NCBI RefSeq assembly: GCF_943734655.1
Contig: NC_071355.1
Coordinates: 77,885,449 to 77,949,448 of the forward strand
Length of the DNA stretch: 64,000 bases
Direction of reading: 5' to 3'
DNA from: Sabethes cyaneus
Taxonomy: Eukaryota > Arthropoda > Insecta > Diptera > Culicidae
The notes beneath the pieces are model-generated. The model did not search any database, was not told the DNA's origin, and worked only from the letters and a program-made list of their open reading frames with translations. Shown here piece by piece: positions 1-10,804 of the stretch. The position numbers were made by a program, and so were the translations under genes. Numbering within the stretch: position 1 is the stretch's first letter; every line of letters begins with the position of its first letter.

Positions 1-534
1 TATTTAAATGTGATAGTTAGAGAATCGCGCAATCCCAATGTGGGAATAATTTTGTGATCTAAACTTGAGTAAAGCGAATTTGCCAAAAATAAATGAGATC
101 AAAGATTACTTTTGCACAACTGTTCTGCAATGATAGAATGCTTTTGAGTTTTGATTTGGCCGCGTGGTTTCAGACAGCAATTAAATATGGAAATATGGAA
201 TGGATGCACGCATAATAAAATATAAGCAATGATTTACAAGGTCTCATACTCGATTCAGCGAAGTTTTCTTATGAGACCGCATAGCGATAAAACTTTGCTC
301 GAGATACTTGCATAATATGTGTGTCCCAGGGCGGACAAGAATTTAAGTGCAGCCCTAAATATTCAAAGCTTGCAACTTTTTCGATACTCGAATTGCCGAT
401 GAATGGATCAGAATGTTGACGGATCCAAACTCATGTATTTTATTTTTGGCAGGCTCAAAGAGAAAGAGAGAAAAATTCAGCGAGAGGTGATATATCTGAT
501 TCGATGTCCTTTACAATATATACTGAAGCCGCTT
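1..534. other. AT-rich DNA, no feature seen
   Basis: No conserved coding frame, terminal repeat or known motif is visible. The only open frame here runs into the minisatellite that follows and is composition driven. Confidence 0.5.
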
Positions 535-800
535 TTTACGCGGTTTGTTTTTTACGCGACTATTTTTACGCGAATTTCGGAATTTACGCGGTTTTTTACG
601 CGAATTTCGGAATTTACGCGGTTTTTTTACGCGATTTTCGGAATTTACGCGAATGTGCTCAATTAGTCTAGTGTTTCACGAAACGTTGAAATCCACGAAG
701 TTTTTTTTTACGCGAATTTTGGAATTTACGCGGTTTTTTACACGAATTTCGAAATTTACGTGGTTTTTTACGCGATTTTGATTTACGCGGAACGTTTCCT
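535..800. repeat. Minisatellite of TTTACGCG(A/G) units
   Basis: Imperfect tandem units of roughly 34-36 bases alternate TTTACGCGAATTTCGGAAT with TTTACGCGGTTTT. About seven units are visible, interrupted near 650-700 by non-repeat sequence. The ACGCG core makes the array CpG-rich in an AT-rich setting. Open frames across it on both strands (403-666, 545-781) are products of the repeat, not genes. Confidence 0.75.
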
Positions 801-829
801 TCGCGTAAAAAGCGACTTGAGTGTACTGA

Positions 830-1190
830 ACATTACTGCGAAGATAGAACATTGCCGTATCATCCGCCAAACGTTTTGATATACCTTGAAGCTTTAAATT
901 ACCAATATTATTGAAGAATATTGAAAATAGAAGAGAACCTACATTGCTTCCTTGCGGAATCCAATGTTAATCGAGTGCAAAGTACTACGAAAACCGTTGA
1001 CACCTGCAAATTGTTTTCGATTCGTTAGATAACTTTTGATCAGATCACTTTTTTGCTAAGATTTAGTGATTTATGGTGTCAAATGCTTTTTTAAGGTTGA
1101 TAAATGAGCCTCCTACGATTTTTATTTAATCAATTTCATATTATGTACTTTTCGACTAGCTTTATCGACTAGCAGTTGATGTTTCGCAGC
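830..1190 (-). pseudogene. Non-LTR reverse transcriptase relic (Jockey/CR1 type)
   Basis: On the minus strand the sequence near 950 reads as a decayed reverse-transcriptase core: a WIPQGSNVGSLLFSIFF-like stretch (family form: PQGSxLGPLLF) and then, near 845-870, LADDTAMFY, the (Y/F)xDD catalytic box with its first residue altered. The reading is broken by stops and frameshifts. Only this part of the polymerase remains, so the clade cannot be fixed. Confidence 0.6.
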
Positions 1191-1353
1191 CTTCCCGAAA
1201 GTCATACCTACTGAAATGTGTACAAAACATTGTTAGCACAGAAACAGTTTAAAAACCGGATTGTTGGCAGTTTTTCCATTATTCAGAACTGACCGGATTG
1301 GACTGTTAGAACTGACAACGTTGAGATTGGACGATTCTTAGAGGGGTCACAAG

Positions 1354-1744
1354 CAGGGATGGTTCGTTCACTTTGACTCAATTTTGATTCATTTTACAGT
1401 ATCGCCTCAGCCGAGCAAAATTTGATGAAGAGGTGTATGAGACACTTGTAAAACTAGTTATAATCTACAGTTTTGCTAAATGAAGTTTAACTGTATCTTT
1501 TGTAGTTACGGTACTACAATGCTAGTACCTCATTAGTGACTAAATTAACGTTCACTTAGTTACTAATGAGGGACTAGCATTGTATCACTACAAAAATACA
1601 GCAAAACTCTATTCAGCAAAATTGTAGATAATAATTAGTTCTTTAAATGTCCCATACCCATACGCAACTTTGTCAAATTTTGCTCGGCTGAGACGGTACT
1701 GTCAAATGAATCAAAATTGAGTCAAAGTGATCGAACCATCCCTG
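1354..1744. mobile_element. hAT-like MITE, 391 bp
   Basis: The ends are long inverted repeats beginning CAGGGATGGTTCG on the left and its complement ending CGAACCATCCCTG on the right; the arms continue for about 60 bases through AATTTTGATTCATTT. The interior is also partly self-complementary around 1,500-1,590. The flanks are GTCACAAG (1346-1353) and GCTCACAAG (1745-1753), which fits an imperfect 8-bp target duplication. A CAGGG terminus with about 8-bp duplication is the hAT pattern. No transposase is encoded. Confidence 0.75.
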
Positions 1745-2019
1745 GCTCACAAGTATTACCAGATTTGAACACTGGGGAAACTTTTGCAATTTTTAAGATA
1801 AGCTCCTGATTTTATTGTTGTATTGAAGACACTCGTGACAACATGTGTTATACAACAGTTGAGCTGACTGATATATAACTAATTGGTGTCAATAATAAGT
1901 TAGTATAGCTAGAAATATCGTAAATGTGTTATTTGAGGAGCGAGTTACCATCAGTACCTCCCAAATATTGGCAGAGATATCAGTCTTCTTGTTAAAGGGG
2001 CCTTCGAATTATTTCTTGT

Positions 2020-2300
2020 TCACTGCTCTATCGCCATTAACGTGCTCATCATAGTGCTGTTTGCACTTTTAGACCACCTTACACTATTTTGTGAGAACAA
2101 TATTGGTTTTGTGCGAGCTGTTAAGCTTCTCATAGAACTGCCGTGCGTCGTTTGCCTAGTGCAGTTTTTCCATCCCTTCACGATCTTTGCCTGTTCCGCG
2201 TACGATATTACAGAACTGTCATTCTTGCTGGATTCTTTTCCTTCACTAACTGCTTGAATTCGTCATCAAACCAGTCATACTCTCGATTGATTGTTCCTAT
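2020..2300 (-). pseudogene. RTE retrotransposon relic
   Basis: On the minus strand from about 2,300 downward the sequence reads YDWFDDEF, then RTR-like residues, then RQFYEKLNSS and KQHYDEHVNG with several frameshifts. This is the linker between endonuclease and reverse transcriptase in the RTE copies elsewhere in this window (WFDDEC, RKFYQKLNGS, KQHFDEHLNG). It is heavily decayed and not functional. Confidence 0.6.
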
Positions 2301-2486
2301 TGCCGCCATAGCAGCAGTGCTATTGCTAAACGATTGTCTCTTCATCTATCTTTAAGAGTAGCTACTGTAAGCTACAGTGAATATTCCATGGCACCGCCGT
2401 TGATGTCCCAAAGCTACTGAGTGTTGAATCGTAGCGTTTGACTTCGTTTCATGTTATAATCTGTTGAGAATTTAAGATTACATATA

Positions 2487-2909
2487 CAGTGAACCCCCGT
2501 TCGTTTGAACGATTCCTAATGCAAACTAACGGGGTTCGTTTTTATTTTAAAAACTAGCAACCCTAAATATGCTGAAACTTGTATAAACTGGCCGCCCTGC
2601 TCTTTGTTATTATTTTGTTGGTTTAATTTAGTCTCGTTTAGTCGGCAGTTGCAAGCAGCGAATATGTTGTGCTTCGATCGGATTTCTATCGTAGTCGTTG
2701 GGAAACGAAATGTGAAACTGATTAAACTAGGATTAAACACGCTAGATCAGTACAAACAAATCGTGTTTATGTTCATTGTCTGCGAAGGCAAATGATGCCA
2801 TGTTGAGAATGACATTTGAACCATTTTTAATTTGCACATCGTGCAAACCAGCGGGGTTCAAATTAAAAGTATTCAGATTAAAAACGGTCAAACGAACGGG
2901 GATCCACGG
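2487..2909. mobile_element. pogo-like (Tc1/mariner) MITE, 423 bp
   Basis: The left end CAGTGAACCCCCGTTCGTTTG and the right end, read inward on the minus strand, CCGTGGATCCCCGTTCGTTTG are imperfect inverted repeats. Both are flanked by TA (2485-2486 and 2910-2911), the Tc1/mariner target duplication. CAGTG termini with CCCCGTT are typical of pogo/Tigger-like elements. The interior has no transposase; short open frames at 2516-2795 overlap on both strands and are not supported. Confidence 0.65.
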
Positions 2910-3222
2910 TAGTTGCTCGTTATAGTTCGATATTGCACGCAGACTATTGTCTAGGTTTCACTATTAGCCTCTCTTTGTTTTAATAAGGTAACCCAAATAA
3001 CAATTTAATAAGGTAACCCAAATAACAATTCTAAAACCACTTGGTTTTACATCAATTTTATAAAGGTTTTATTGAGGTATTACTCCTTACCTCTGGTTTT
3101 ATTGTGGTATTACGCCAGGGGCGTAGCCAGAAAAGTTTCTTAGGGAGGGTTTTACAAAAAAAAATCGGACATAACCTTACCTTAAGCAGTTTTTTCAAGA
3201 AATCGGAAATTATTTTCAGTTA

Positions 3223-3249
3223 TTAGGTTGGTTAGGTTAGGTTAGGTTG
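3223..3249 (+). repeat. Short TTAGG-type tandem repeat
   Basis: About five copies of GGTTA/TTAGG, one imperfect. TTAGG is the ancestral arthropod telomere unit, which flies and mosquitoes have lost, so a short interstitial run here is most simply chance or transposon-derived. Confidence 0.6.
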
Positions 3250-3334
3250 AAATTTATTTTTTTTTGCATTTGACAAAAAAATCGAATTGAAATAAAATCA
3301 AACAAATGTAAAAATTTAACCTCTCATTTGGCAT

Positions 3335-3410
3335 CGAGGTATGCTGTGTGTTCGAATCTCGGCTGGGAGAGGCTGTAAAAGTCCATAATATCGAGCCTCT
3401 TCGGCCAGCT
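3335..3410 (+). mobile_element. tRNA-derived SINE fragment
   Basis: The stretch TTCGAATCTCGGCTGGG contains a polymerase III B-box-like TTCGAATC. The same sequence, followed by GAGAGGCTGT, recurs on the minus strand at 28,345-28,412, so it is a dispersed repeat. The A-box half is not clear in this copy. Confidence 0.45.
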
Positions 3411-3499
3411 AACAAGCTAACAATTTATCCTGCATGCTTTTCAAGATCGTTCTTGAGGGGGTAATTCGACAAGCGGATATCGAAAAAAGGAGTTTGATT

Positions 3500-5065
3500 T
3501 TCAGTAAATGTAGCAAACTACGCAGGCTACGCGTTTTGATATTAAAACCAGAAACTTTGTCACGGCAGAGGCCATTTGCGCTAGACTGAAAGTGTAAACT
3601 AGGAGGATTGGGTTGAAAATAAATGCGTTGAAGACCAAACCATCATGGTAGTGGCTCAAACGAGAGCAACGTGCGCTTTTCGCGGACGGCAATTGTTGCC
3701 AACAACGAACCAGAAGTGGTAGATGAGCTCGTATGTGGGATCGCTGCACTATGGGCCAGAAATTAAAATTTCGGGACAAATATATTTGCGGTTAAACGGC
3801 GTGTCTCAGCTCAATGTGGTCTTCGGCAACTTTTTGAATGAAAAGATGATGCATCTTTTGAAGGGGTCGTCCAATATTTACGTGTTACTTTAACAACAAT
3901 TTAAGGAATAACTTTTTGAGTACATTTTTTTTACCTTTTTGGTTCCAAAATATTAAAGATAAACCAATTTTAAGTAGTTTTTCTTAAGATATCAAACTTC
4001 TACCTTTTACCCATTTTCAGCAATAGACCTTTGTTTATAAACGACCCCTCAAATCACATTTCTTCTTGTAACATGTTTATTTCAACAGACAGCTCAATGT
4101 GACGTTTTAGACAACATTTTGCACATAAAAGAGGAATATTTTTGCTGAAGACTGTTTTGCTTCTTCTGCATTAATTAATAAGATATAACTGTTTTTAGGC
4201 TAAAAACCGTTTGATGAAAAATGTGTATTTTTTCAAGGGTGGTGTCTTCGGAGAAGTAAAATAATAAAATATAGCGCATCTTCCGGCACTATTAGGGTGA
4301 CCATGAATTCACCTATTAGGGTGATACAAACTTTTGTTTTCTTAAATAATTTAAAAAAAAAGTTTTTTAAGATATTCGGATTTTTCATCAAACGATTTTT
4401 AACCTAAAATCAGTTATATCTTATTAATAATTGCATAGAAAGCAAAACAGTCTTTAGCAAAAATATTCCTCTTTTATGTGCAAAATATTTTCTAGAACAT
4501 CACATTGAGCTGTCTGTTGAAATAAACATGTTACAAGAATAAATGTGATTTGAGCGGTCGTTTATAAACAAAGGTCTATTGTTGAAAATGGGTAAAAGGT
4601 AGAAGTTTTATATCTTCAGAAAAATTACTTGAAATTGGTTTATCTTTAATATTTTGAAACCAAAAAGGTGAAAAAAAAAATACTCAAAAAGTTATTACTT
4701 AAATTGTTGTTTAATAACCGCTTAAATATTGGACGACCCCTTCAAAATATGCATCAATTTTTTATTCAAAAAGTTACTGAAGACCACATTGAGCTGAGAC
4801 ATGCTGTTTAACCGCAATTATTTTTGTCCCGAAATTTTAATTTCTGGCCCATAGTGCGCTGGTGGCCACGGACAGCAACACAAATGAGGAGATCCAGCAA
4901 CGTATTCAAGCAAGACATCAAGCGCACTGAGGACATACGCGCCCTTGTGGACGGTGAACTACAGCTTCAGAAACGCCTGGGAAATGGGCGACGAATAACC
5001 CAAGATCAAGTTGAATAAAGCTTAAAACAGCACGAACCACCCCGGCTCTAAGCTGCTGACGACGA
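3500..5065 (+). pseudogene. RTE relic (RTE-c) split by a Transib-type foldback
   Basis: The left part (3,500-3,746) reads with breaks as the region after the catalytic box: RNFVTAEAICARLK, RRIGLKINALKTK, then YVGS. After the inserted element the frame resumes at 4,862 with LVATDSNTNEEIQQRIQAR, which matches YLGSLVTADNDTSREIRRRI in RTE-a. The 3' flank near 5,030 (CACCCCGGCTCTAAGCTGCTG) resembles the 3' ends of RTE relics at 15,060 and 48,720. It has many disruptions and is not coding. Confidence 0.7.
3747..4856. mobile_element. Transib-type foldback element, 1,110 bp
   Basis: Both ends carry a long inverted repeat starting CACTATGGGCCAGAAATTAA. The arms continue inward for about 400 bases at high identity, so most of the element folds on itself. 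The element is bounded by a perfect 5-bp duplication CGCTG (3742-3746 and 4857-4861), and its removal rejoins the RTE frame across the site. Known for the family: Transib elements make 5-bp GC-rich duplications and end in CAC(A/T)(A/G)TG, like the V(D)J recombination heptamer. No transposase remnant is visible inside. Confidence 0.7.
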
Positions 5066-5633
5066 CGACGAAAATCGTATAACCAGCCCCGCAAATTTTT
5101 TTGAATTCTAAACCAGGACCAGGCATAGCCGAAATAAATAAAAGACGCTGATTTTCTATTACCTTCACACCATACATGAAGAGACTGGTCTCATTTGTTG
5201 AACAGAATGTTTCAAGCAAGCGCCAGCTGAAGTTGGTGACTGTTTCAAGTGACTACAACTGAAAGTCAGGCATGAACGCGATTTGTCGATGTTGACTAAG
5301 TAGGTTAAATATTACATGCGTTATATTGTAGAAAATGTTACTCAAATTCAATTCATTTGCGTTAAAAGTTACTGATCTTCTACTGAATGTTTGATAGGAA
5401 AGTGAAAATGAAACTTCTAAACCGATCGTCATGCTGACGTGAAACCTGTTTTGCTGACGCAGATTGAAACCAGATTTGAAGCGAAGCGGATTTCCTTCAA
5501 TGGAAACCGAAGCTTCATTGCTTCATTGTCGGGTGACAATTTGCAATTGAAAGTGATGTTGTCGGGTCCTGCTCTAAGCTGATGGCTGTGAAATTTCAAG
5601 CTTGAAAGTGTAGAACAATTTTTTTTTTCTTCT
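5066..5633. other. No gene seen
   Basis: Apart from the RTE 3' flank with a (GAC)n run near 5,055-5,070, nothing recognisable is seen. Short open frames on the minus strand lack support. Confidence 0.4.
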
Positions 5634-5683
5634 GGGGGGGGGGGGGGGGGGGGTTTGAACCCCCCCCCCCCCCCCCCCCCCCC
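5634..5683. repeat. G20-TTTGAA-C24 homopolymer palindrome
   Basis: Twenty G, a six-base palindromic spacer TTTGAA, then twenty-four C. This is a near-perfect hairpin, and each strand also has G-quadruplex potential. The flank GTCGCTATGCCCGTG resembles the complement of GGGGCGTAGCCAG near 3,118, so it is probably a degenerate repeat end whose homopolymers expanded. Run lengths may be unreliable because of sequencing or assembly. Confidence 0.85.
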
Positions 5684-6797
5684 GTCGCTATGCCCGTGTG
5701 TTACGCTATACCAAGAGGATACGAGTCAATACACACTTATAGCTAGCTATAAAACCATAATAAAACTGTTAATAAAGCAAATTTATTGTGGTTGCTTATA
5801 TTACCGCGTTAAAACTAGTTGGCTGCATCACGTCTCTTATAAACTTTTCATAAGTGTGGCGTGGCAATACAAAATGGCGCATCTATTAAAATTGATCTTA
5901 TCGAGGTTGCTTGTCAAACCGCAAAAAATCTGTTGGTTTTAAAGAGCTATTAAAACGGTAACGGTTTCTTTGTTGCTATTATGAAGAATACTACAGTTCA
6001 AGACCAAAATCATTTTTTATGCGAGGCCATATTGTCATATTCTAGTCATATTCATCAAAGCAAAGTTGTTTGCAGAAAGAAAGTTATTATCAATCGGTTT
6101 TCCTGTCACAGGAAGCAATTAAAATGATTTCGCCAGAAATTGAGATTGACTAGCTGAATATATTTATTTTGTTAGAACAACCACTTTTCGAAAATTGTAA
6201 AATTAAGATTAATCAATAAATTTTGAGCAATCTCCGTCCGTTTGCAGCAAAATGATTCTGACGTTCAGAATGATTTGACAGTAAAACTTTAACTTTTCTG
6301 CTCACGGATGTATTTTCAAGTTGACAAAGCTGGCGAACCGATTTAGATTTTACCAGAGCGAAAAGGGAAAAGAATTATGGCGGTAGCTGTCGAGTAACGA
6401 AAGCTTAATCGATTTCATTGCTGCTTTCAGCAGAGCGTGATACGACTACTTGAGCTTATAACCTGATTCTTAAAGCGTATATAAAAACCATCTGACCAAG
6501 TGGGCCACTTGGTCGGAAGGCAGTTTTATAGCGCCCATAAGAAAGTTCTGGTGCGGCTCAAAGTTTTATTAGCGGTTTTATGAAGTTGGTCATGAAAACC
6601 ACTATAGGAACGTAATTAAATTTAAAATTGTTACTTGGGAGGATATTAATCCTGCCTCAAACCCCTAGCTCGTTGGAGGGGTATCTCTCGTCGCCCCCAG
6701 CATGCTCAGCTCAGCTACTGTTTTAAGCTGATCGTTATAAGTCGCTCGAAAACTCGAAAGAGCCCTGTCAGTAGGAGAGAAAGAAAATAGTCAATAG

Positions 6798-6801
<4 letters not shown>
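5684..6801. other. Decayed MITE-like sequence, no gene
   Basis: The stretch around 6,565-6,640, ending AAATTGTTACTTGGGA, resembles the terminus of the 108-bp MITE family found intact elsewhere. The stretch 2,988-3,120 (ACCCAAATAACAATT) looks like the opposite end of a related, larger relic. No coding evidence. Confidence 0.35.

Positions 6802-6878
<77 letters not shown>
6802..6878 (+). repeat. (GA)38 microsatellite
   Basis: An uninterrupted GA dinucleotide run of 77 bases, followed by further purine-rich GAGAAGA sequence. Confidence 0.95.
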
Positions 6879-6882
<4 letters not shown>

Positions 6883-8692
6883 CAGATAAAGAGATAAGAA
6901 GAGAAGAGAAGGGTAGAGAAGATGTAGACCTTGGCTCTTGTATACCTTATCGTTACTTGTTTCAGAAGTGACTTAGGTTGCGGTTATTCGATCTCATTTG
7001 CAAATTGCATGATTTTCTTTCAACCTGTTCTTCACGTATAATCACGTATGGACCCCATCTTGGTCCTTAGCCTCTTATCCAGCAACTAGTATCTCTACCT
7101 CATCGAGGTACCAGCCGGGATACGAACAACCTTAGCGGAGATCGGGTAACCAACCCTGGTGGAACCTAAGGTTATATTCCGGCGAGGAAGGAGGCACTCA
7201 TTTGTGTGGCTATACTCCAGGTTAGGAGCGGCTCACGACAGCGTCTGATCCGGTGTGTACTGCTGATTAAGAAATATGTTGTCTCGACACTAAAGGTAAG
7301 AAGGCTGCCCTATCACGAGAGTTAGTAGCGATTATATTAGGCATGGACAAAAGCGATGAATTAAGGAAATGAAATGCTCGCTGAATTTCGTGGGTGGCAA
7401 CCGGGTGGTGCTGGAACAGTTAGAACCCCGTGAGTTCGGCATCGTAGCACTGCAGGTGATTTGTCGCAAAGGCGTGGAAGATCCGTGCCGGCAAGGCTCA
7501 ATTATACCAAAGTGATGGAGCAATCAACGAGCTAGGAACGGGTTTTGTAGTGATGGGCAGTTTATGACTGGTTAGACGGGAAATGCCAACGAACGAAGGT
7601 ATAGGAAAAAGAGCTTGGAAGAACTATCTATGCCATCTAACTATCTAATCTATCGACGAGCATACACACACCGAAGCCTAATATGTGAAGGCACGAGAAG
7701 GGAAATATGGTTACAAATGAGCATGAAGTGGTCAACGGGTGGAAACTGTTCTTCGATGGGCATCTCAATGACGATATTACAATAGGAGATGGAACGAAGG
7801 AGTGCCTATAAATGAAAACAGCGTCCCGGATCTAGATCTCAAAGAGATCGAACAGCTGAAGAATAATAATAATGGCAAAGAATCACTTGGAACGCCACTT
7901 CACTGGATAATTTCAAGGATTTGGCAGCAACTACCGGTGGAAGGGATAGAAGGTGTGGTTTGGTCCATTTCTAAAAATGGCGAAAAGCTCGACTGCTGTA
8001 AGAACCGCGGTGCTACCAATAGCCAGAGAATTCGAAGGGCAGCACCAGATGAACTTAATGGGGGTCCGTGCTACTATGGAACAAATTTTCACACTCCGAC
8101 AAATCCTCCATAAACGTTGGGAACAAGGTGAGTTAAAATAGGTGATCTAGTTTTCACAGTTTGTAGAACAGAAGTGCGCGGAAGGATTGGTTAGCAACCA
8201 TCGACGTTGTTTATCCATTCAACAGTTTCCGCTTTGAAAATTTCGGTGATCGTCAAGGGTAACCAGCGGGGGTGAAAAACAAATTTGAACATCAGAAAAC
8301 CTCTCTTGACTAACCTTGGTTGGGAATACAACGTGTCCACACATCATGTTTCTGTGGATTTTAGGGCATCATACGATACAGTCGAGCGCGAGCAGCTATG
8401 GCAGATAACCCAAGTAACAATTAGGGTTTAATTACACTCTAATGGTGGCATTTAAGACCAAAATTGGTCTTGAAGACCACCATACTTACTTACTTAGGTG
8501 GCTTGCCGTCCTAAGACAAAGCCTGTTGAACAAAATTTCTCCATGTAACTCGGTTGAGCGCTACCGCTCTCCAATTCCTCGGACACCGAGTACTCTCCGC
8601 CAGATCTCGCTCCACCTGGTCTAACCATCTTGCTCGCTGCGCTCCTGGTCGTCTTGTTCCTACCGGATTTGAGGCGAACACCATCTTTGCAG

Positions 8693-9040
8693 TAGAGATG
8701 GTCGGGTATGGAAATTTGAATACCCGAACCCGACCCGTACCCGATCAAGAAAAAAATTAAAAACCCGTACCCGACCTGAACCCGCAAGTTTATTATTTTT
8801 GATACCCGAACCCGACGGGTACGGGACGGGCCCGGGTACCCGACCATCTTTAGTGTTAAATGTGGTCAATAGAGATACCCGACCCGACCCGTACCCGGTT
8901 TCAAAAACAAAGATTAAGAACCCGTACCCGACCCGAACCCGCAAATTATTTTTTTTCAATACCCGAACCCGACCCGAACCCGGCGGGTACGGGTACGGGT
9001 GCGGGTTTCGGGCAAATTTTCCACTACCCGACCATCTCTA
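8693..9040. mobile_element. hAT-like MITE rich in ACCCG(A/T)ACCC repeats, 348 bp
   Basis: The termini are TAGAGATGGTCGGGTA and its exact complement, flanked by a perfect 8-bp duplication CTTTGCAG (8685-8692 and 9041-9048). The second RTE-a copy holds the empty site as one uninterrupted CTACAAAG (44,108-44,115 on the plus strand). The interior is two diverged half-units of CCCGACCCGTACCCG-type repeats in both orientations, with an internal end-like ACCCGACCATCTTTA near 8,840. An 8-bp duplication indicates hAT-type mobilisation. Overlapping Arg/Pro/Thr-rich open frames on both strands come from the repeat and are not genes. Confidence 0.88.
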
Positions 9041-9259
9041 CTTTGCAGGGCAGTTGTCCGGCATTCTTGCAACATGCCCTGCCCATCGCATCCGTCCAGC
9101 TTTAGCCACCTTCTGGATACTGGGTTCGCCATAGAGCTGTGCGAGTTCATGGTTCATCCTCCGCCTCCATACTCCGTTCTCCTGTACGCCGCCGAAGATC
9201 GTTCTTAGCACTCGTCGTTCGAAAACTCCGAGCACTCGCAGGTCCTCCTCGAGCATTGT

Positions 9260-10804
9260 TCATGTTTCATGCCCGTAGAGAACAACCGGTCTAATAAGTG
9301 TCTTGTACAGGGTGCACTTTGTACGGGGACTTAGTCTGCTCGACCGCAATTGCTTGTGGAGCCCATAGTAAGCACGACTTCCGCTGATAATACGCCTCCG
9401 AATCTCACGGCTGGTATCATTGTCCGCCGTTACCAGTGAGCCAAGGTAGACAAATTCATCGACTACCTCAAACTCATCGCCGTCGATCAATATACTACTG
9501 CCCAAGCGGTGTCGTTCGGCCTCGGTTCCGCTGGCCAGCATGTACTTTGTTTTAGACGTATTTACCTTTAACCCAATCTTTTCTGCTTCGCGCTTTAGTC
9601 TGGTGTACTGTTCAGCCACCGCCACAGATGTTCTGCCGATAATATCCATGTCATCGGCAAAGCAGACGAATTGACTAGATTTGTTGAATATCGTGCCCCG
9701 CGTGTTGATATCCGCTCGGTTCATAACACCTTGTAGCGCTATGTTGAACAGCAGGCATGAAAGACCATCACCTTGACGAAGCCCTATGTGTGATTCGAAT
9801 GAACTTGACAATCCACCCGAAATCCGAACACAGCACTGTGTACCATCCAACGTAGATTTAATCAGTTTGATGAGCTTCCTGGGGAAGCTGTTCTCGTCCA
9901 TGATTTTCCATAGCTCTTTCCGGTCGATGGTATCATATGCAGCTTTGAAGTCAACGAATAAATGATGCGTGGGAACTCTGTATTCACGGCCCTTTTGGAG
10001 GATTTGCCGCAGTGTAAATATTTGATCCGTTGTAGACCGACCTTCGACGAAGCCGGCTTGATAAGTTCCCACAAATCTATTCGCAATTGGTGATAGACGG
10101 CGGAAAATGATTTGGGACAGCACTTTATAAGCGGCATTGAGAACGGTGATCGCTCGATAGTTCTCACAGTCCAACTTGTCGCCCTTTTTGTAGATCGGGC
10201 AGATAACCCCATCTTTCCACTTCTCCGGTAGCTGTTCCGTATCCCAAATTCTAACAATTAGCCGGTGTAGACAAACGGCCAGCTTTTCTGGTCCCATTTT
10301 AATAAGCTCCGCTCCGATGCCATCTTTTCCAGCTGACTTGTTGTTCTTTAGCTGCATGATGGCCTCCTTAACTTCGCCTATCGTTGGGGCTGGCACCTCT
10401 TCCCCGTTTGCTGCACCGTCGAAATCGCTTTCCCCGCCGCCATGGTTTTCCGCCTGGGCGCCATTCAGGTGTTCGTCGAAGTGCTGCTTCCACCTATCCG
10501 TCACCTCACGATCGTCCATCAGAATACTGCCAGTCTTATCCCGACACATTTCGGCTCGCGGCACAAAGCCTTTGCGGGATCCGTTCAGTTTCTGATAGAA
10601 CTTCCGCGTTTCCTGAGAACGATGCAGCCGCTCCAACTCTGCATATTCCTGCTCTTCCAGGTTGCGCTTTTTCTCCCGAAAGATTTGGTTTCGATGCATC
10701 TTCTTCTGTTTGTGTCTTTCCACGTTCTGACGTGTGGCACTGCGCATCTTGGCCGCCCGCGCAGCGTTCTCCTCATCCATCACCCTCCTACATTCATCGT
10801 CAAA
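9260..10804 (-). pseudogene. RTE-a reverse transcriptase domain
   Basis: It continues the endonuclease frame directly after the TAG: FDDECRRVMDEENAARAAKM, then KFYQKLNGSRKGF, EAIMQLKNNKSAGKDGI, GVICPIYKKGDKLDCENYRA (fingers), QAGFVEGRSTTDQIFTLRQ, motif A VDFKAAYDTI, GLRQGDGLSCLLF (motif B), and catalytic FADDMDIIGRTS. The thumb has YLGSLVTADND and LIRPVVLYGHET. A TGA at 9,262-9,260 again replaces Trp (HETW). The frame then continues through RMRWAGHVARM to about 9,049, is split by the hAT-like MITE (8,693-9,040) and ends at a stop at 8,511-8,513. Open frames on the opposite strand at 10,317-10,945 are shadows. Confidence 0.9.

Noticed and set aside
3223..3249. TTAGG run as a telomere or telomere-fusion site
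   Set aside because: Only about five imperfect units, surrounded by ordinary repeats; Diptera do not use TTAGG telomeres.
8554..9134. Long overlapping Arg/Pro/Thr-rich open frames on both strands
   Set aside because: They lie in the CCCGACCC repeat body of a hAT-like MITE; all frames stay open because of composition and there is no conserved domain.
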